DNA of 64,000 bases from Lentzea aerocolonigenes (GCF_000974445.1 NZ_BBOJ01000003.1:310001-374000); one strand, 5' to 3'. Positions 31,455 through 39,744 are shown, counted from the stretch's first letter. Numbers and translations are program-made. Notes: generated by a model not told the origin, from the letters alone.

Positions 31455-31487
31455 AGTGCCCCCTCGATGGTTTCGCAGCCGAAAATG

Positions 31488-31531
31488 ACGCTAGACAAGG
31501 AAGTTCCCCGAAAAGAAGAGGAACGGTTCCC
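31488..31531 (-). promoter_or_regulatory. GGGAAC-type promoter of N-hydroxylase 1 operon
   Basis: Minus-strand GGGAACCGTTCC (31520-31531), 10 bp, GGGGAACTTCC, 5 bp, TAGCGT (31488-31493), 33 bp before the GTG. The element order and every spacing equal those at 37904-37947 and 38984-39027, so this is probably the binding site and -10 box for a shared activator, perhaps the LuxR-type protein at 38256. Confidence 0.65.
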
Positions 31532-31544
31532 GACCGATCGGGAA

Positions 31545-32828
31545 TTAACGGATTTCGATGCGCACGGCTTCTGCCGCATTTTCCGCGCGGCGCAGGGCAT
31601 CAGCGGACGTGTCGCCGGTGGCCATGACGATGCCCGCGCGGTCCCAGGAACTGCGGAGGCCGTCGAACTTCTCCCCCGGCGAGACCGTCACCTGCAGGAG
31701 GTGCACGCCGTCGAGCTGCCGTGCTTCTGCCACACCCTCGACGCTCTCGACGACACCGGGTTCGATCGTCAGGAACCGGACGGCCGCGCCCGATTTCGCC
31801 CTGGCCGGCATCTCGCTCGGCAGGTCCTCGCCCTTGAGCACCGCGTAGTAGCAGCGCAGCAGCTCCACCGGGTAGGCGAGCTGGATGACGTCGAGAATGC
31901 CGTCGCCGGCGAGTCTGCCCGCGCACTCGACGAGGTGCGGGACGTCGTCCGCGACGATCCACTCGCAGTGCACGATGCCGTCGCGGAACCCGGTCGCGTC
32001 GATCACCCGCGCGGTCTGTTGTTTCAGCAGGTCGTCGAGCTCGGACGGGATGTCCGCGGGCACGATGTGGGCGAGCTCCACCGGGCGAGTGCCCTCGACC
32101 AGCTGCTTGCCCGTGACGTTGGCGAACAGCGGTTTCCCGTTGCGCACCAGCATTTCGACGCTGAACTCGTCACCGGAGACGAACTCCTCGGCCAGCATCG
32201 AGAGCGCCATCGGACGGTCCGGGACGAAGATGCCCTCGTCCTGCTGGGTGCAGTGCGCCCACGCCGCTTCGATGTCGTACGGGTCGTGGATCACCTGCGT
32301 GCCCACGGAGGCTTGGCGGTTGGACGGCTTGAGCACGATCGACCGGCACGGCGTGCACGCCTCGCGGTCCGACGGCGGGAGCAGCGTCGACCGGCCTTCC
32401 ATGAACTCCAGGACGTCCGCCGGGCGCGTGACCCGGACGCTGGCCGGGTTGCGGATGCCTGCGGCGGCCGTGACCTGACGCAGCAACGCCTTGTCCCGCA
32501 TGATCTCCGCCGCGCCGAGCGTCGCGCCCGGCAGGCCGTAGCGTTCGGCGAGCCGGGCGGCGAACGGGGTCGCGTACTCGATCGCCGGAACGACCGCCGC
32601 GGGGTCGAGGTCGCGGTGGGTGTGGAAGAACTCGTCCGCCTTGCCCGGGATGAGGTACTCCCACTCGATCAGGCCGCGGACGAAACCGACGCCCTCGATC
32701 TGCTCGCGCACGTGCCGCTTGCGGATCACGTCCGGTTCCTCGACGTAGATCACCGAGTCGTCCGGCTGGAACTCCGCGAGCAGCCCGATCGTGACGCCGA
32801 CGAACCCGACGACGATGACGGGCTTCAT
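31545..32828 (-). CDS. ATP-grasp ligase, copy 2
   Basis: A 427-aa ATP-grasp protein of a different branch from 28882-30171. ATP-binding segments are IVLKPSNRQASVGTQVIHD and MLAEEFVSGDEFSVEMLVRN; the Mg-binding end is IVHCEWIVADDVPHLVECAGRLAGDGILD, where the usual Glu-x-Asn is Glu-Cys-Ala-Gly-Arg, as in some metabolite ligases. It likely makes an amide or hydrazide bond from an acyl phosphate. ATG overlaps the exporter stop by 4 nt. It is the last gene of the coupled chain starting at 37867, and 90 bp separate it from the next promoter. Confidence 0.9.
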   Translation of the reverse strand: MKPVIVVGFVGVTIGLLAEFQPDDSVIYVEEPDVIRKRHVREQIEGVGFVRGLIEWEYLIPGKADEFFHTHRDLDPAAVVPAIEYATPFAARLAERYGLPGATLGAAEIMRDKALLRQVTAAAGIRNPASVRVTRPADVLEFMEGRSTLLPPSDREACTPCRSIVLKPSNRQASVGTQVIHDPYDIEAAWAHCTQQDEGIFVPDRPMALSMLAEEFVSGDEFSVEMLVRNGKPLFANVTGKQLVEGTRPVELAHIVPADIPSELDDLLKQQTARVIDATGFRDGIVHCEWIVADDVPHLVECAGRLAGDGILDVIQLAYPVELLRCYYAVLKGEDLPSEMPARAKSGAAVRFLTIEPGVVESVEGVAEARQLDGVHLLQVTVSPGEKFDGLRSSWDRAGIVMATGDTSADALRRAENAAEAVRIEIR

Positions 32829-34039
32829 GCCGCACCTGCCTCGACGGACTCCTTCACCACGCGCACTCCGTACACCGCGAGGAGCCCTGCGACCCCGTTG
32901 ACCAGGGCGATGACGACCCAGAACGCGCCGCCGAGGGAGTTGAAGGTGAACACGCCGAACAGCGGGCCGATCGCGGACGCGAGCCCGACGACCGCCTGCA
33001 TCGTGCCGATGTAGCGGGACTTGTACTCCGCCGGGAACTTGGCCGGGTGCGCGAACATGGTCGGCCCGGCGATCATCAGGCCGCTCACCGCGAACACCGC
33101 GCCGAGGACCACGAACGTCCCGGAGTGCACGGCCAGCGCGTAGAGGGCGAAGCCGAGCGAGTTCACCAGGTGCCCGGCGAGCACTGCGACGTGCGCCGGG
33201 ATCTTGACGATGTACGAGGTGATCTTCAGCTCGCACGTGATGAGCACGATCGACGAGATGGTGAGCACAGCGCTGTAGAGGCTCGTCGGGTACTTGTCCG
33301 CGACGATCTCCAGCGGCAACGCCGTGACGGACTGGGCGTAGCAGATCGTGCCGAGGAACACCGCGGCCAGGTAGGCCAGGTACTTGCCGTCGCCCAGCAT
33401 CTTCGCGTAGGCGGTGCGGGAATCCACAGTGGACTTCTCTTCGTGCTCCTCCGGCGCCTCGACGCGGGGCAGCAGCGTGTACGCCAGCAGCGCGTAGAGC
33501 AACGCCGTGGCGCCGTCGACGTAGAAGAGCAGGTCCCAGTCGACGAGGATGAGTCCGGCGGCGATGAGCGGGGCGAGCGCGGCGCCGGTGTTGAGCGCGA
33601 TGCGCATCATCGAGAACGCCATCACCTGGTGTTCTTCGGGCATCAGGTCGCTGAGCAGCACCGCAGCCGCCGGCCGATACGCCTGCGTCACCAGGCCCGC
33701 TAGGCCCACGACCAGGAACAACACCACCGGCGTCTTGGTCACGAACGGGATCGAGGCGACCAGCGGCGCGGAGGTCAGCATGGCCAGCGTGATCGTGGTG
33801 CGCGGGCCGAGCCGGTGGGTGAGCTCACCGCCCGCCAGCGTGCCGAAGATCGACCCGACGCTGTACGCGGCGAGGCACAGACCGGCGATGCCGATCGCGT
33901 CGCCGCGGAAGGTCAGGTACAGCAGGATGAAGGTCTGCACGAACGCGCCGAGCTGGTTGACCAGCACGCCACCGAGCAGGTAACGCACGGGTGTGGGCGT
34001 TGCCCGCAACGTGGCGAAGACTCCGCTGTTCCCGGACAT
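32825..34039 (-). CDS. MFS transporter, 12-helix (cluster exporter)
   Basis: A 404-aa membrane protein with about 12 hydrophobic segments. The motif-A-like loop is GELTHRLGPRTT, and a large charged central loop (VEAPEEHEEKSTVDSRT) sits between helices 6 and 7. It is embedded in the hydrazine-gene chain: its ATG shares one base with the amine-oxidase stop and its stop overlaps the ATP-grasp start. Export of the product or of a toxic hydrazine intermediate is likely; the substrate is inferred from context only. Confidence 0.88.
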   Translation of the reverse strand: MSGNSGVFATLRATPTPVRYLLGGVLVNQLGAFVQTFILLYLTFRGDAIGIAGLCLAAYSVGSIFGTLAGGELTHRLGPRTTITLAMLTSAPLVASIPFVTKTPVVLFLVVGLAGLVTQAYRPAAAVLLSDLMPEEHQVMAFSMMRIALNTGAALAPLIAAGLILVDWDLLFYVDGATALLYALLAYTLLPRVEAPEEHEEKSTVDSRTAYAKMLGDGKYLAYLAAVFLGTICYAQSVTALPLEIVADKYPTSLYSAVLTISSIVLITCELKITSYIVKIPAHVAVLAGHLVNSLGFALYALAVHSGTFVVLGAVFAVSGLMIAGPTMFAHPAKFPAEYKSRYIGTMQAVVGLASAIGPLFGVFTFNSLGGAFWVVIALVNGVAGLLAVYGVRVVKESVEAGAA

Positions 34040-35073
34040 CAGGCTGCCTCCTCGAGGACGTCGACGATGCGTCCGGCGACCAGCGGCGCCGAACCGAAAC
34101 CGCTGCCACCGCAGGCCGCGCGGGCCCAGACGGCCGGAGCCACCTCGGTGAGCAGCGCGCCGCCCGTGACGGCGTGGGTGGCGTAGTGGCAGTGCTTCAC
34201 CGCGACCACGGTGTACCTGTCCACATCGGACACGATCGACGCGGCGAGCAGGCGGTCGGTCCACCTGTGGTCGAGCTCGTCGCCGTCGACGGACGACACC
34301 TCGCGGCGGACCGCGTCCGAGCTGATCTTCAGCAGCGTGCCGTCACCCGGCGGCAGCAGCCACGCCCTGCCGTCACGGCCCAGCCCTCCGGCACCGGGTG
34401 CGTTCTCCCACCACCGCATCAGCTGCTCTGGCGGCCGCAGGTACACCATCGTCTGGCGGTGCAGCCGAACGGGGACGTCGACCAGTTCCGCGGTCCAGGG
34501 ACCTTCCGCGACCAGCACCAGGTCCGCGCCGACCGTGCCGCCGCCCTCGACCTCGACGCGTCCGGTGTCGACGGCGGTGACGCGGCTGTTGGGCCGCAAC
34601 GACACCAGCGGGTGCTCGACCAGCCAGCGCACGGCCGCGGCCAGCACCCGTGCCGCGAGCAGCACCCCGGCGTCGATCTCCAGCACGCCGACCGAGTCGT
34701 CGGCGAACACCAGATGCGGCAGCTTCTCCGGTTCCAGCGTCTCGACGGGCAGCCCCAACACCGCCGCCTGCTCCGCCCTCGCGGCGGCCTGGGCGCGCGG
34801 CCAGGCCGTGACGATGCCGACCCGGCGGTAGAACCTGGTGTCCAGCAACGACTCCAGTTCCAGCCACCGCCGGTGCGCCGCGAGCCGGCCCAGGGTGGCG
34901 TCCACGTCGTCCGGGACGAACGTCCGGATCGCGCGGTGCTGGTCGAACGACGTGGACACCGGACTCGGGATGCTGCCCCGGTCGAGCACCGTCACGCGGT
35001 GTCCGGCGAGCGCGCACTCCACGGCCGTCACGAGACCCGTGACGCCCGCTCCCACGATGACGACCTTGGCCAT
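34039..35073 (-). CDS. DadA/glycine-oxidase-like FAD amine oxidase (Spb39-type candidate)
   Basis: A 344-aa FAD-dependent oxidoreductase of the D-amino-acid-oxidase/DadA fold: dinucleotide motif VVIVGAGVTGLVTAVECALA at 4-23 and the C-terminal FAD segment WARAACGGSGFGSAPLVAGR. In hydrazine pathways of the s56-p1 type, the FAD enzyme Spb39 oxidatively splits the lysine-glycine N-N adduct to release hydrazinoacetate. Position directly behind the MetRS-like and N-hydroxylase genes, with TGATG coupling at both ends, supports the same role here. The assignment to that subgroup is inference from context. Confidence 0.82.
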   Translation of the reverse strand: MAKVVIVGAGVTGLVTAVECALAGHRVTVLDRGSIPSPVSTSFDQHRAIRTFVPDDVDATLGRLAAHRRWLELESLLDTRFYRRVGIVTAWPRAQAAARAEQAAVLGLPVETLEPEKLPHLVFADDSVGVLEIDAGVLLAARVLAAAVRWLVEHPLVSLRPNSRVTAVDTGRVEVEGGGTVGADLVLVAEGPWTAELVDVPVRLHRQTMVYLRPPEQLMRWWENAPGAGGLGRDGRAWLLPPGDGTLLKISSDAVRREVSSVDGDELDHRWTDRLLAASIVSDVDRYTVVAVKHCHYATHAVTGGALLTEVAPAVWARAACGGSGFGSAPLVAGRIVDVLEEAA

Positions 35074-36593
35074 CACTCGGACAGTTCCGGCAGTCGTCGC
35101 GGCGTGAACTCCCGCGCGTCGAACGTCGACGGGATCGTGTTGTCCGGCAACGCCTTCGCGGCGAGATCGGTCAGGATCGGCGCGGCGCAACGCAGGAACA
35201 CGTCGACCTCGTGGCAGAAGTCGCCCGCGTTCTCGGCCGTGAGCGGGAACGAGTCCAGCCGGGCGAGCTGCTCGGTGAGCGTGAACGCCGCGGCCGTGAC
35301 GCTGAACCGCCGCACGTCGTACGCGCCGGCGAAACGTTCGGCGATCAACCGCGCGGCGACGCGGGAGCGTTCGGAGACCGGCAGCGGGGTCTCGGCCAGG
35401 GCGTTGACCTTGGCCGCGATCCGGTTCCACGGCGCCACCAGGCGCGACGACGTCACCTCCGCCATCGCGGCACGGGTGAAGTTCGTGCGCTGGAACTCCG
35501 GGCTGGTCGAGGCGAGGTAGAACCGGATCAGGTCGCGCGGGACGCCGGAGTCCAGCAGTTCCTGACCGGTGACGAGGTGCCCGCGGCTGGTGGAGAACTT
35601 GTCGTTCTCCAGCTCGTAGAACTCGTTGGTGACGAACTGCTCCGGCAGCACGTACTCGCCGAGCGCGAGCAGCATCGCGACACCGGCCACGGCGAACGCG
35701 AAACCCGCGTCGGAGCCGAAGAAGTACACGACCTCCGTGTCGCCGAACCACAGCTCGTCGTCGCTCTCCAGCACCTCACCGCGACGCTGGGCCGCGAGCG
35801 CGGAGGCGTGGATGCTCCAGGTGATCGTCTCGGTGTCCGAGTAGATCACCTGGCCGTCGACCTCCGGGAACGGCGCCGGGATGCCCCACGAGATGGGCAG
35901 CGTGATCGGGTAGTCCGGCAGCGGCCGCGTCAACATCTCCTCGATCACCCTGGCGAGCCGCGGCCGCAGTGTCGGCGCGTGCCGTGCGAAGAACTCCTCC
36001 AGTCCCGGCCGGTACTCCTCGACCGGCAGGACGAGCACCTTCTCCTCGTGCAGCTCGACGGGGTCGTCCGGGTCCAGTGTGGACTTCGGGTCGACGAGAT
36101 CGCCGGAAGCGATCCACGTGCCGCACCCCTCGCACAACCCGGCACAGCCGTCACTCAGGCACACCGGACAGCCACCGCGCACGTACGCGTCGGTGAGGAA
36201 CTCCCCCGTGCGCGGCGAGTACGGGAACTTCACCGCGCGCAGCCGCAGTTTGCCCGCGCTGTGCAGCCGGTCGAAGAACGTGACGACCGTCTTGACGTAC
36301 CGCTCGTCGAACCGCACGAACCCGTCCGGCTCGATGCCCATCGCCGCGAGCGACGCCTCGACCTGTCCCGCGGACTTCTCGCGCAGGTCCTCGGGTTTCA
36401 CGCCGAGCCTGCGCGCGGTGGTGACGATGTAGTTCTGCGTCGAGTGGATGCCGGTGCCGAACAGCACGTCGCATCCCGCGGCACGGGCGTACCGCGCGCA
36501 GATGTCGGCGGCGAGGAACGGTCCGGCGAGGTGGCCGAGGTGCAGGTCGCCGTTCGCCGTCGGGCCGGGGGCGATCACCAGGAGCCTGCTCAT
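35073..36593 (-). CDS. Methionyl-tRNA-synthetase-like hydrazine synthetase subunit
   Basis: A 506-aa class I MetRS-like protein: signature HLGH at 18-21, Zn-type cysteines (GGCPVCLSDGCAGLCEGCG, about 145-165), and KFSTSRG near 331 in the KMSKS position, with Thr for the second Lys. A housekeeping MetRS is unlikely inside this operon. In known hydrazine synthetases (Spb40, Tri28) such a domain activates an amino acid and is fused to a cupin that forms the N-N bond with N-hydroxylysine. Here the cupin part is missing and occurs as a separate gene at 39062. ATG shares one base with the N-hydroxylase stop. Confidence 0.88.
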   Translation of the reverse strand: MSRLLVIAPGPTANGDLHLGHLAGPFLAADICARYARAAGCDVLFGTGIHSTQNYIVTTARRLGVKPEDLREKSAGQVEASLAAMGIEPDGFVRFDERYVKTVVTFFDRLHSAGKLRLRAVKFPYSPRTGEFLTDAYVRGGCPVCLSDGCAGLCEGCGTWIASGDLVDPKSTLDPDDPVELHEEKVLVLPVEEYRPGLEEFFARHAPTLRPRLARVIEEMLTRPLPDYPITLPISWGIPAPFPEVDGQVIYSDTETITWSIHASALAAQRRGEVLESDDELWFGDTEVVYFFGSDAGFAFAVAGVAMLLALGEYVLPEQFVTNEFYELENDKFSTSRGHLVTGQELLDSGVPRDLIRFYLASTSPEFQRTNFTRAAMAEVTSSRLVAPWNRIAAKVNALAETPLPVSERSRVAARLIAERFAGAYDVRRFSVTAAAFTLTEQLARLDSFPLTAENAGDFCHEVDVFLRCAAPILTDLAAKALPDNTIPSTFDAREFTPRRLPELSE

Positions 36594-37867
36594 CACGCAC
36601 TCCTCAGCTCGGCCGTGCGACGGGCGAGCAGGTCGTTGACGATGTCCTGCGAACGGTGCGCGAGCACGCTGATCAGCGAGTCGGACATGCCGTGCGTCTT
36701 CTCGTTCACGCCCTGCAGGTACAACGCGCCCCACGCGGCGTCACCGATGTCGACGCGGTACTGGCGGCTCACGGCGATGTCGTCCAGTCCCAGCTTGGCG
36801 GCGACTTCCCGCGCCATCGCGGGCATCCGCTGGTCGTACCCGGTGCCGAGCACCACGAGGTCGCAGCGCACGGGGTCGACCTTGCCGGTCTTGCGGTCGT
36901 GCAGATCGAGGACGATCTCGTCGCCGTCCTGCCGGGCGTTGAGGACCTCGGTCATCGACCGGACGCTGGAACGCTGCGGCCCCAGCATCTTCTGCTGGTA
37001 CAGCATCGTGTAGAGCTCGTCGAGGAACGGAGGCGCGAGACCCGCGTAGTTCGCGAACCGCATCTCGTCGAGAATCTGCGCGCGCACCTCGGGCGGCGTG
37101 TCGTAGAACTCGTCCACATAGGACGGGAAGAAGGCCTCGTTGATGAACTTGCTGGTCTGGTAGTTCTGCAGGCCGATCGACCGCACGACCATCGTGACCT
37201 GACTGTCGGGCAGGTCTCCGTGCAGGGCGTAGAACATCTCGGCCGCGCTCTGCGCACCGCCGACCACCACCGCGTGCAGCGGCCGGTCCTTCGGCACGGC
37301 GCCGATTCGGTCGAGGTACTGCGAGCTGTGCACGACCTTGTCCGCGGGCAGGCCGGCGAACACCTCCGGCACGTGCGCGTCCCGTCCACCGCCGACGACC
37401 AGGTCGCGGCACCTGATGACGTCACCGTTCGCGAGCGTCACGGTCCAGCCGGTGATCACGCCGCTCTCGGTCGTGGGCTCGATGCTCAGCGCACGGGCGT
37501 CGTAGCGGATCCGCACCCGTTCCAACGAGTTCGCGACCCACTGCAGGTAGTCGGACATCTCCCAGCGGTACGGGTGGAACGTCCCGAGGTTGACGAACTC
37601 GTCGAGCCTGCCCTGGTCGTGCAGGAAGCTCAGGAACGAGAACCGGCTGCGCGGGTTGCGCAACGTCACCAGGTCCTTGAGGAACGACACCTGGCTGCGC
37701 GCCCACGGCATCAGCGTGCCGCGCTGCCACTTGACGTCCGCGTGCTGCTCCAGCACGAGCGTGTCGCCTGCCAGCTCCCGCGCACCGGACTCCTCGATCG
37801 CGACGGCGAGGGCGAGGTTCGCCGGACCCGCCCCGATCGCCAGTACGCCAACGTCTTGGACAGTCAC
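36593..37867 (-). CDS. Lysine-type N-monooxygenase, copy 2 (Spb38-type candidate)
   Basis: A 424-aa class B flavin N-hydroxylase with GVLAIGAGPANLALAVAIEE, VKWQRGTLMPWARSQVSFLK, VVVGGAQSAAEMFYALHGDL and LQGVNEKTHGMSDSLISVLA. It heads the coupled chain N-hydroxylase, MetRS-like, amine oxidase, exporter, ATP-grasp, in the order expected for a hydrazine-forming operon, so it probably makes N6-hydroxylysine. The GTG at 37867 has AGGGGGA upstream. It is very close in sequence to 30168-31454, which heads the other right-arm transcript. Confidence 0.93.
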   Translation of the reverse strand: MTVQDVGVLAIGAGPANLALAVAIEESGARELAGDTLVLEQHADVKWQRGTLMPWARSQVSFLKDLVTLRNPRSRFSFLSFLHDQGRLDEFVNLGTFHPYRWEMSDYLQWVANSLERVRIRYDARALSIEPTTESGVITGWTVTLANGDVIRCRDLVVGGGRDAHVPEVFAGLPADKVVHSSQYLDRIGAVPKDRPLHAVVVGGAQSAAEMFYALHGDLPDSQVTMVVRSIGLQNYQTSKFINEAFFPSYVDEFYDTPPEVRAQILDEMRFANYAGLAPPFLDELYTMLYQQKMLGPQRSSVRSMTEVLNARQDGDEIVLDLHDRKTGKVDPVRCDLVVLGTGYDQRMPAMAREVAAKLGLDDIAVSRQYRVDIGDAAWGALYLQGVNEKTHGMSDSLISVLAHRSQDIVNDLLARRTAELRSA

Positions 37868-37903
37868 ACGTCCCCCTCTGTTCGTCCCCGAGTGGCGATC
37901 CAG

Positions 37904-37947
37904 AGGCTAGGTAGCGGCTCTTCCCAACAGGTAGGGGAACTGTTCCC
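37904..37947 (-). promoter_or_regulatory. GGGAAC-type promoter of N-hydroxylase 2/hydrazine operon
   Basis: Minus-strand GGGAACAGTTCC (37936-37947; extended to the perfect dyad GGGAAC-A-GTTCCC), 10 bp, GGGAAGAGCCG, 5 bp, TAGCCT (37904-37909), 36 bp before the GTG. Same element order and spacing as at 31488-31531 and 38984-39027. Confidence 0.68.
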
Positions 37948-38255
37948 GGCCGTGTGGGCAAAGCGATTCCCTTGCGAGGCAACGAGGTCCCGCCGAGAGA
38001 CGCTCACCGGGTGTCACCGGTTTCCCGCCGGGTTGAGCCGCTTCGCCCAACGACCGGGCCGATCGCACGCACGCCGCTACTCCGCTCGCCACGGACGTCC
38101 GGCAGCATGTTGGGCCGAACGAGTGAAAACCGAGTTTTCGAGATCGCGACTTCCCACCGGAGCGCGATATACCCTACGGCCGGTGCCGACTCTTTGGGGG
38201 AGATCAGGTGACCGCGATGAAATGAACAGAACAGCTATTTCGGGGGCAAACACTG
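37948..38255. other. Intergenic control region between hydrazine operon and LuxR gene
   Basis: About 300 bp without a convincing gene. It holds a perfect GAAAAC-CGA-GTTTTC dyad (38125-38139), a TATACC-type -10 candidate near 38168, and the GGGGG leader of the LuxR gene. It should carry the LuxR promoter; nothing else is evident. Confidence 0.6.
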
Positions 38256-38969
38256 ATGACTCAGCTGGAACAGGCGGTTGTTCCACCGCTCCGCCGCGGG
38301 CACGACATCGCGGTTCTGCACAGACCCGCGGCCATCACCGTCGTTCTCGCCGACACACAGCCCGCCATCAGGCACGGAGTGCGTTCCGTGCTCGAACGGG
38401 TGGACGGCGTTTCCGTTGTAGGTGAAGCTTCCACTTCTTCCGAAGTGGTCTCGGAGACAGCCCGTTGCCGGCCCGACGTGCTTGTCGTCGACGTCGACAC
38501 GGTCGGAGCGGGAAACTGCCGATTAGTGGAACAAATAACGCGCGCATGCCCCGAAACGGGCATTCTGGTCTTCAGTGCGAGCGATTGTGACGAGACGGTC
38601 ATCGCGGCCATTCGCGCGGGCGCGCGAGGCTATTTGTTGAAGAACGCCGACCCGGACCAGATCGTGCGCGGCATCCAGGCCGTCGCGGCGGGCGAGTTCC
38701 TCATCGGCAGAACCATCGCGGCCCGCATCGGCGCACTCCTGCACCCCGGCACGGACCGGTCGCCGTACCCGTTCCCCCAGCTCACCGGAAAGGAGCGGGA
38801 GGTGCTCGACCGCATCGCCGCCGGCCGGTCGAACGTCGCCATCGCACGCGAGTTCGCGCTGGCGTCGAAGACCATCAGCAACCGCGTCTCGGCGATCTTC
38901 GCGAAGCTCGGGGTGGCGGACCGCGCCCAGGCGATCGTGCTCGCCAGAGACGCGGGCCTAGGACGGTAG
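38256..38969 (+). CDS. NarL/LuxR-family response regulator with atypical receiver
   Basis: A 237-aa regulator: a ~30-residue N-terminal extension, a receiver domain (about 30-145) and a LuxR-type HTH (LTGKEREVLDRIAAGRSNVA with SKTISNRVSAIFAKLGVADR, about 173-225). The phospho-acceptor region is VLVVDVD near 78, but the acidic pair of normal receivers is only partly kept (VLADTQPAIRHG, with Thr for the second acid). It may therefore work without phosphorylation, or respond to a ligand. No sensor kinase is adjacent. It is the only regulator inside the cluster and the natural candidate for the GGGAAC sites beside it. Confidence 0.9.
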   Translation: MTQLEQAVVPPLRRGHDIAVLHRPAAITVVLADTQPAIRHGVRSVLERVDGVSVVGEASTSSEVVSETARCRPDVLVVDVDTVGAGNCRLVEQITRACPETGILVFSASDCDETVIAAIRAGARGYLLKNADPDQIVRGIQAVAAGEFLIGRTIAARIGALLHPGTDRSPYPFPQLTGKEREVLDRIAAGRSNVAIAREFALASKTISNRVSAIFAKLGVADRAQAIVLARDAGLGR

Positions 38970-38983
38970 TTCCTGGCGCAGAA

Positions 38984-39027
38984 GGGAAAACGTCCTCTGT
39001 CGGCGGGGAAACCCGCGAACCTACGCT
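38984..39027 (+). promoter_or_regulatory. GGGAAC-type promoter of the cupin gene
   Basis: Plus-strand GGGAAAACGTCC (38984-38995), 10 bp, GGGAAACCCGC, 5 bp, TACGCT (39022-39027), 34 bp before the ATG at 39062. The spacing equals that in front of both N-hydroxylase genes, although the first dyad is degenerate. It suggests the cupin is transcribed together with the hydrazine genes. Confidence 0.6.
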
Positions 39028-39061
39028 CCGCGGAGTCGCCGAACGTCGATCGGAGTTGGGG

Positions 39062-39424
39062 ATGCCGACAGACCACGTGGACTTCCGCAGGCGCGAGCCG
39101 GAGAACCTCGTCCGCGAACACGGGCTCGACCTCAAGCTGCTGCACCCGTGGCCCGGCCTGGCCACACCGTTCCGCGGCGCCTGGTGCGTTCTGCGCCCAG
39201 GCGACCGCACGGACACGCACCAGCACCGCGAGCAGGAGCTGTTCATCGCGATGGCCGGACGCGCCGAGGTCGTGGTGGGCGAACGCACTCACGTGATCGA
39301 GGCGGGCGACCTGATGCTGATGCCGGGGGACGTGGACCACCACGTCCTCAACCCGCACGATGAGGACTTCTCCTACTACGCGATCTGGTGGGACGGCGTG
39401 ATGGCGCAGGAGTTCCTGGCGTGA
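39062..39424 (+). CDS. Stand-alone cupin, candidate N-N bond-forming subunit
   Basis: A 120-aa single-domain cupin. The first motif is [20 protein letters not shown] with metal-type His-x-His and Glu, the second is [17 protein letters not shown] with His. Size and motifs fit the Zn cupin part of cupin-MetRS hydrazine synthetases, in which the cupin rearranges the O-aminoacyl-N-hydroxylysine ester to the N-N bonded product. Here it is separate from the MetRS-like protein (35073-36593), on the opposite strand, but behind a matching promoter. ATG preceded by GGAG. Generic cupin function remains possible. Confidence 0.8.
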   Translation: MPTDHVDFRRREPENLVREHGLDLKLLHPWPGLATPFRGAWCVLRPGDRTDTHQHREQELFIAMAGRAEVVVGERTHVIEAGDLMLMPGDVDHHVLNPHDEDFSYYAIWWDGVMAQEFLA

Positions 39425-39744
39425 TCGACTACAACGGCCGCAGGTTCCGCAAGCCCGACAGCGATCCCCACACCGTCGCCGAGTACCACCAGGAGGGCGA
39501 CCTCGTCTGGGCCGACTTCGCCGGTGGTGCCGTCCGGCGCGGCTCGATCGCCGGGACGCGCGACGCGGACGGCACCCTCCACATGGGATACACGATGGTG
39601 CTGACGAACGGTGACGTCATCTGCGGCCACACCGTGAACACGCCCGAGTTCACACCGGAGGGACGCCTGCGGCTGCGTGAGGAGTGGGAACGCTACGGTC
39701 CGCACGCCGCCGCCGGCACGTCGTACATCGACGAGGTCGGCTGA
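39421..39744 (+). CDS. Small conserved protein of the 'N-acetylglutamate synthase-like' family
   Basis: A 107-aa soluble protein beginning [20 protein letters not shown], with an alternating beta-strand pattern ([40 protein letters not shown]) and an end REEWERYG. I recognise the pattern from small proteins commonly labelled N-acetylglutamate synthase in Firmicutes, a label with little functional support. GTG overlaps the cupin TGA by 4 nt, so it is made together with the cupin and may assist it or bind its product. It appears to be the last cluster gene. Confidence 0.72.
   Translation: MIDYNGRRFRKPDSDPHTVAEYHQEGDLVWADFAGGAVRRGSIAGTRDADGTLHMGYTMVLTNGDVICGHTVNTPEFTPEGRLRLREEWERYGPHAAAGTSYIDEVG

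Noticed and set aside
35073..36593. A housekeeping or resistance methionyl-tRNA synthetase
   Set aside because: It is translationally coupled to an N-hydroxylase and an amine oxidase and has an altered KMSKS-type loop, so a hydrazine-synthetase role is more likely. Resistance cannot be fully excluded.
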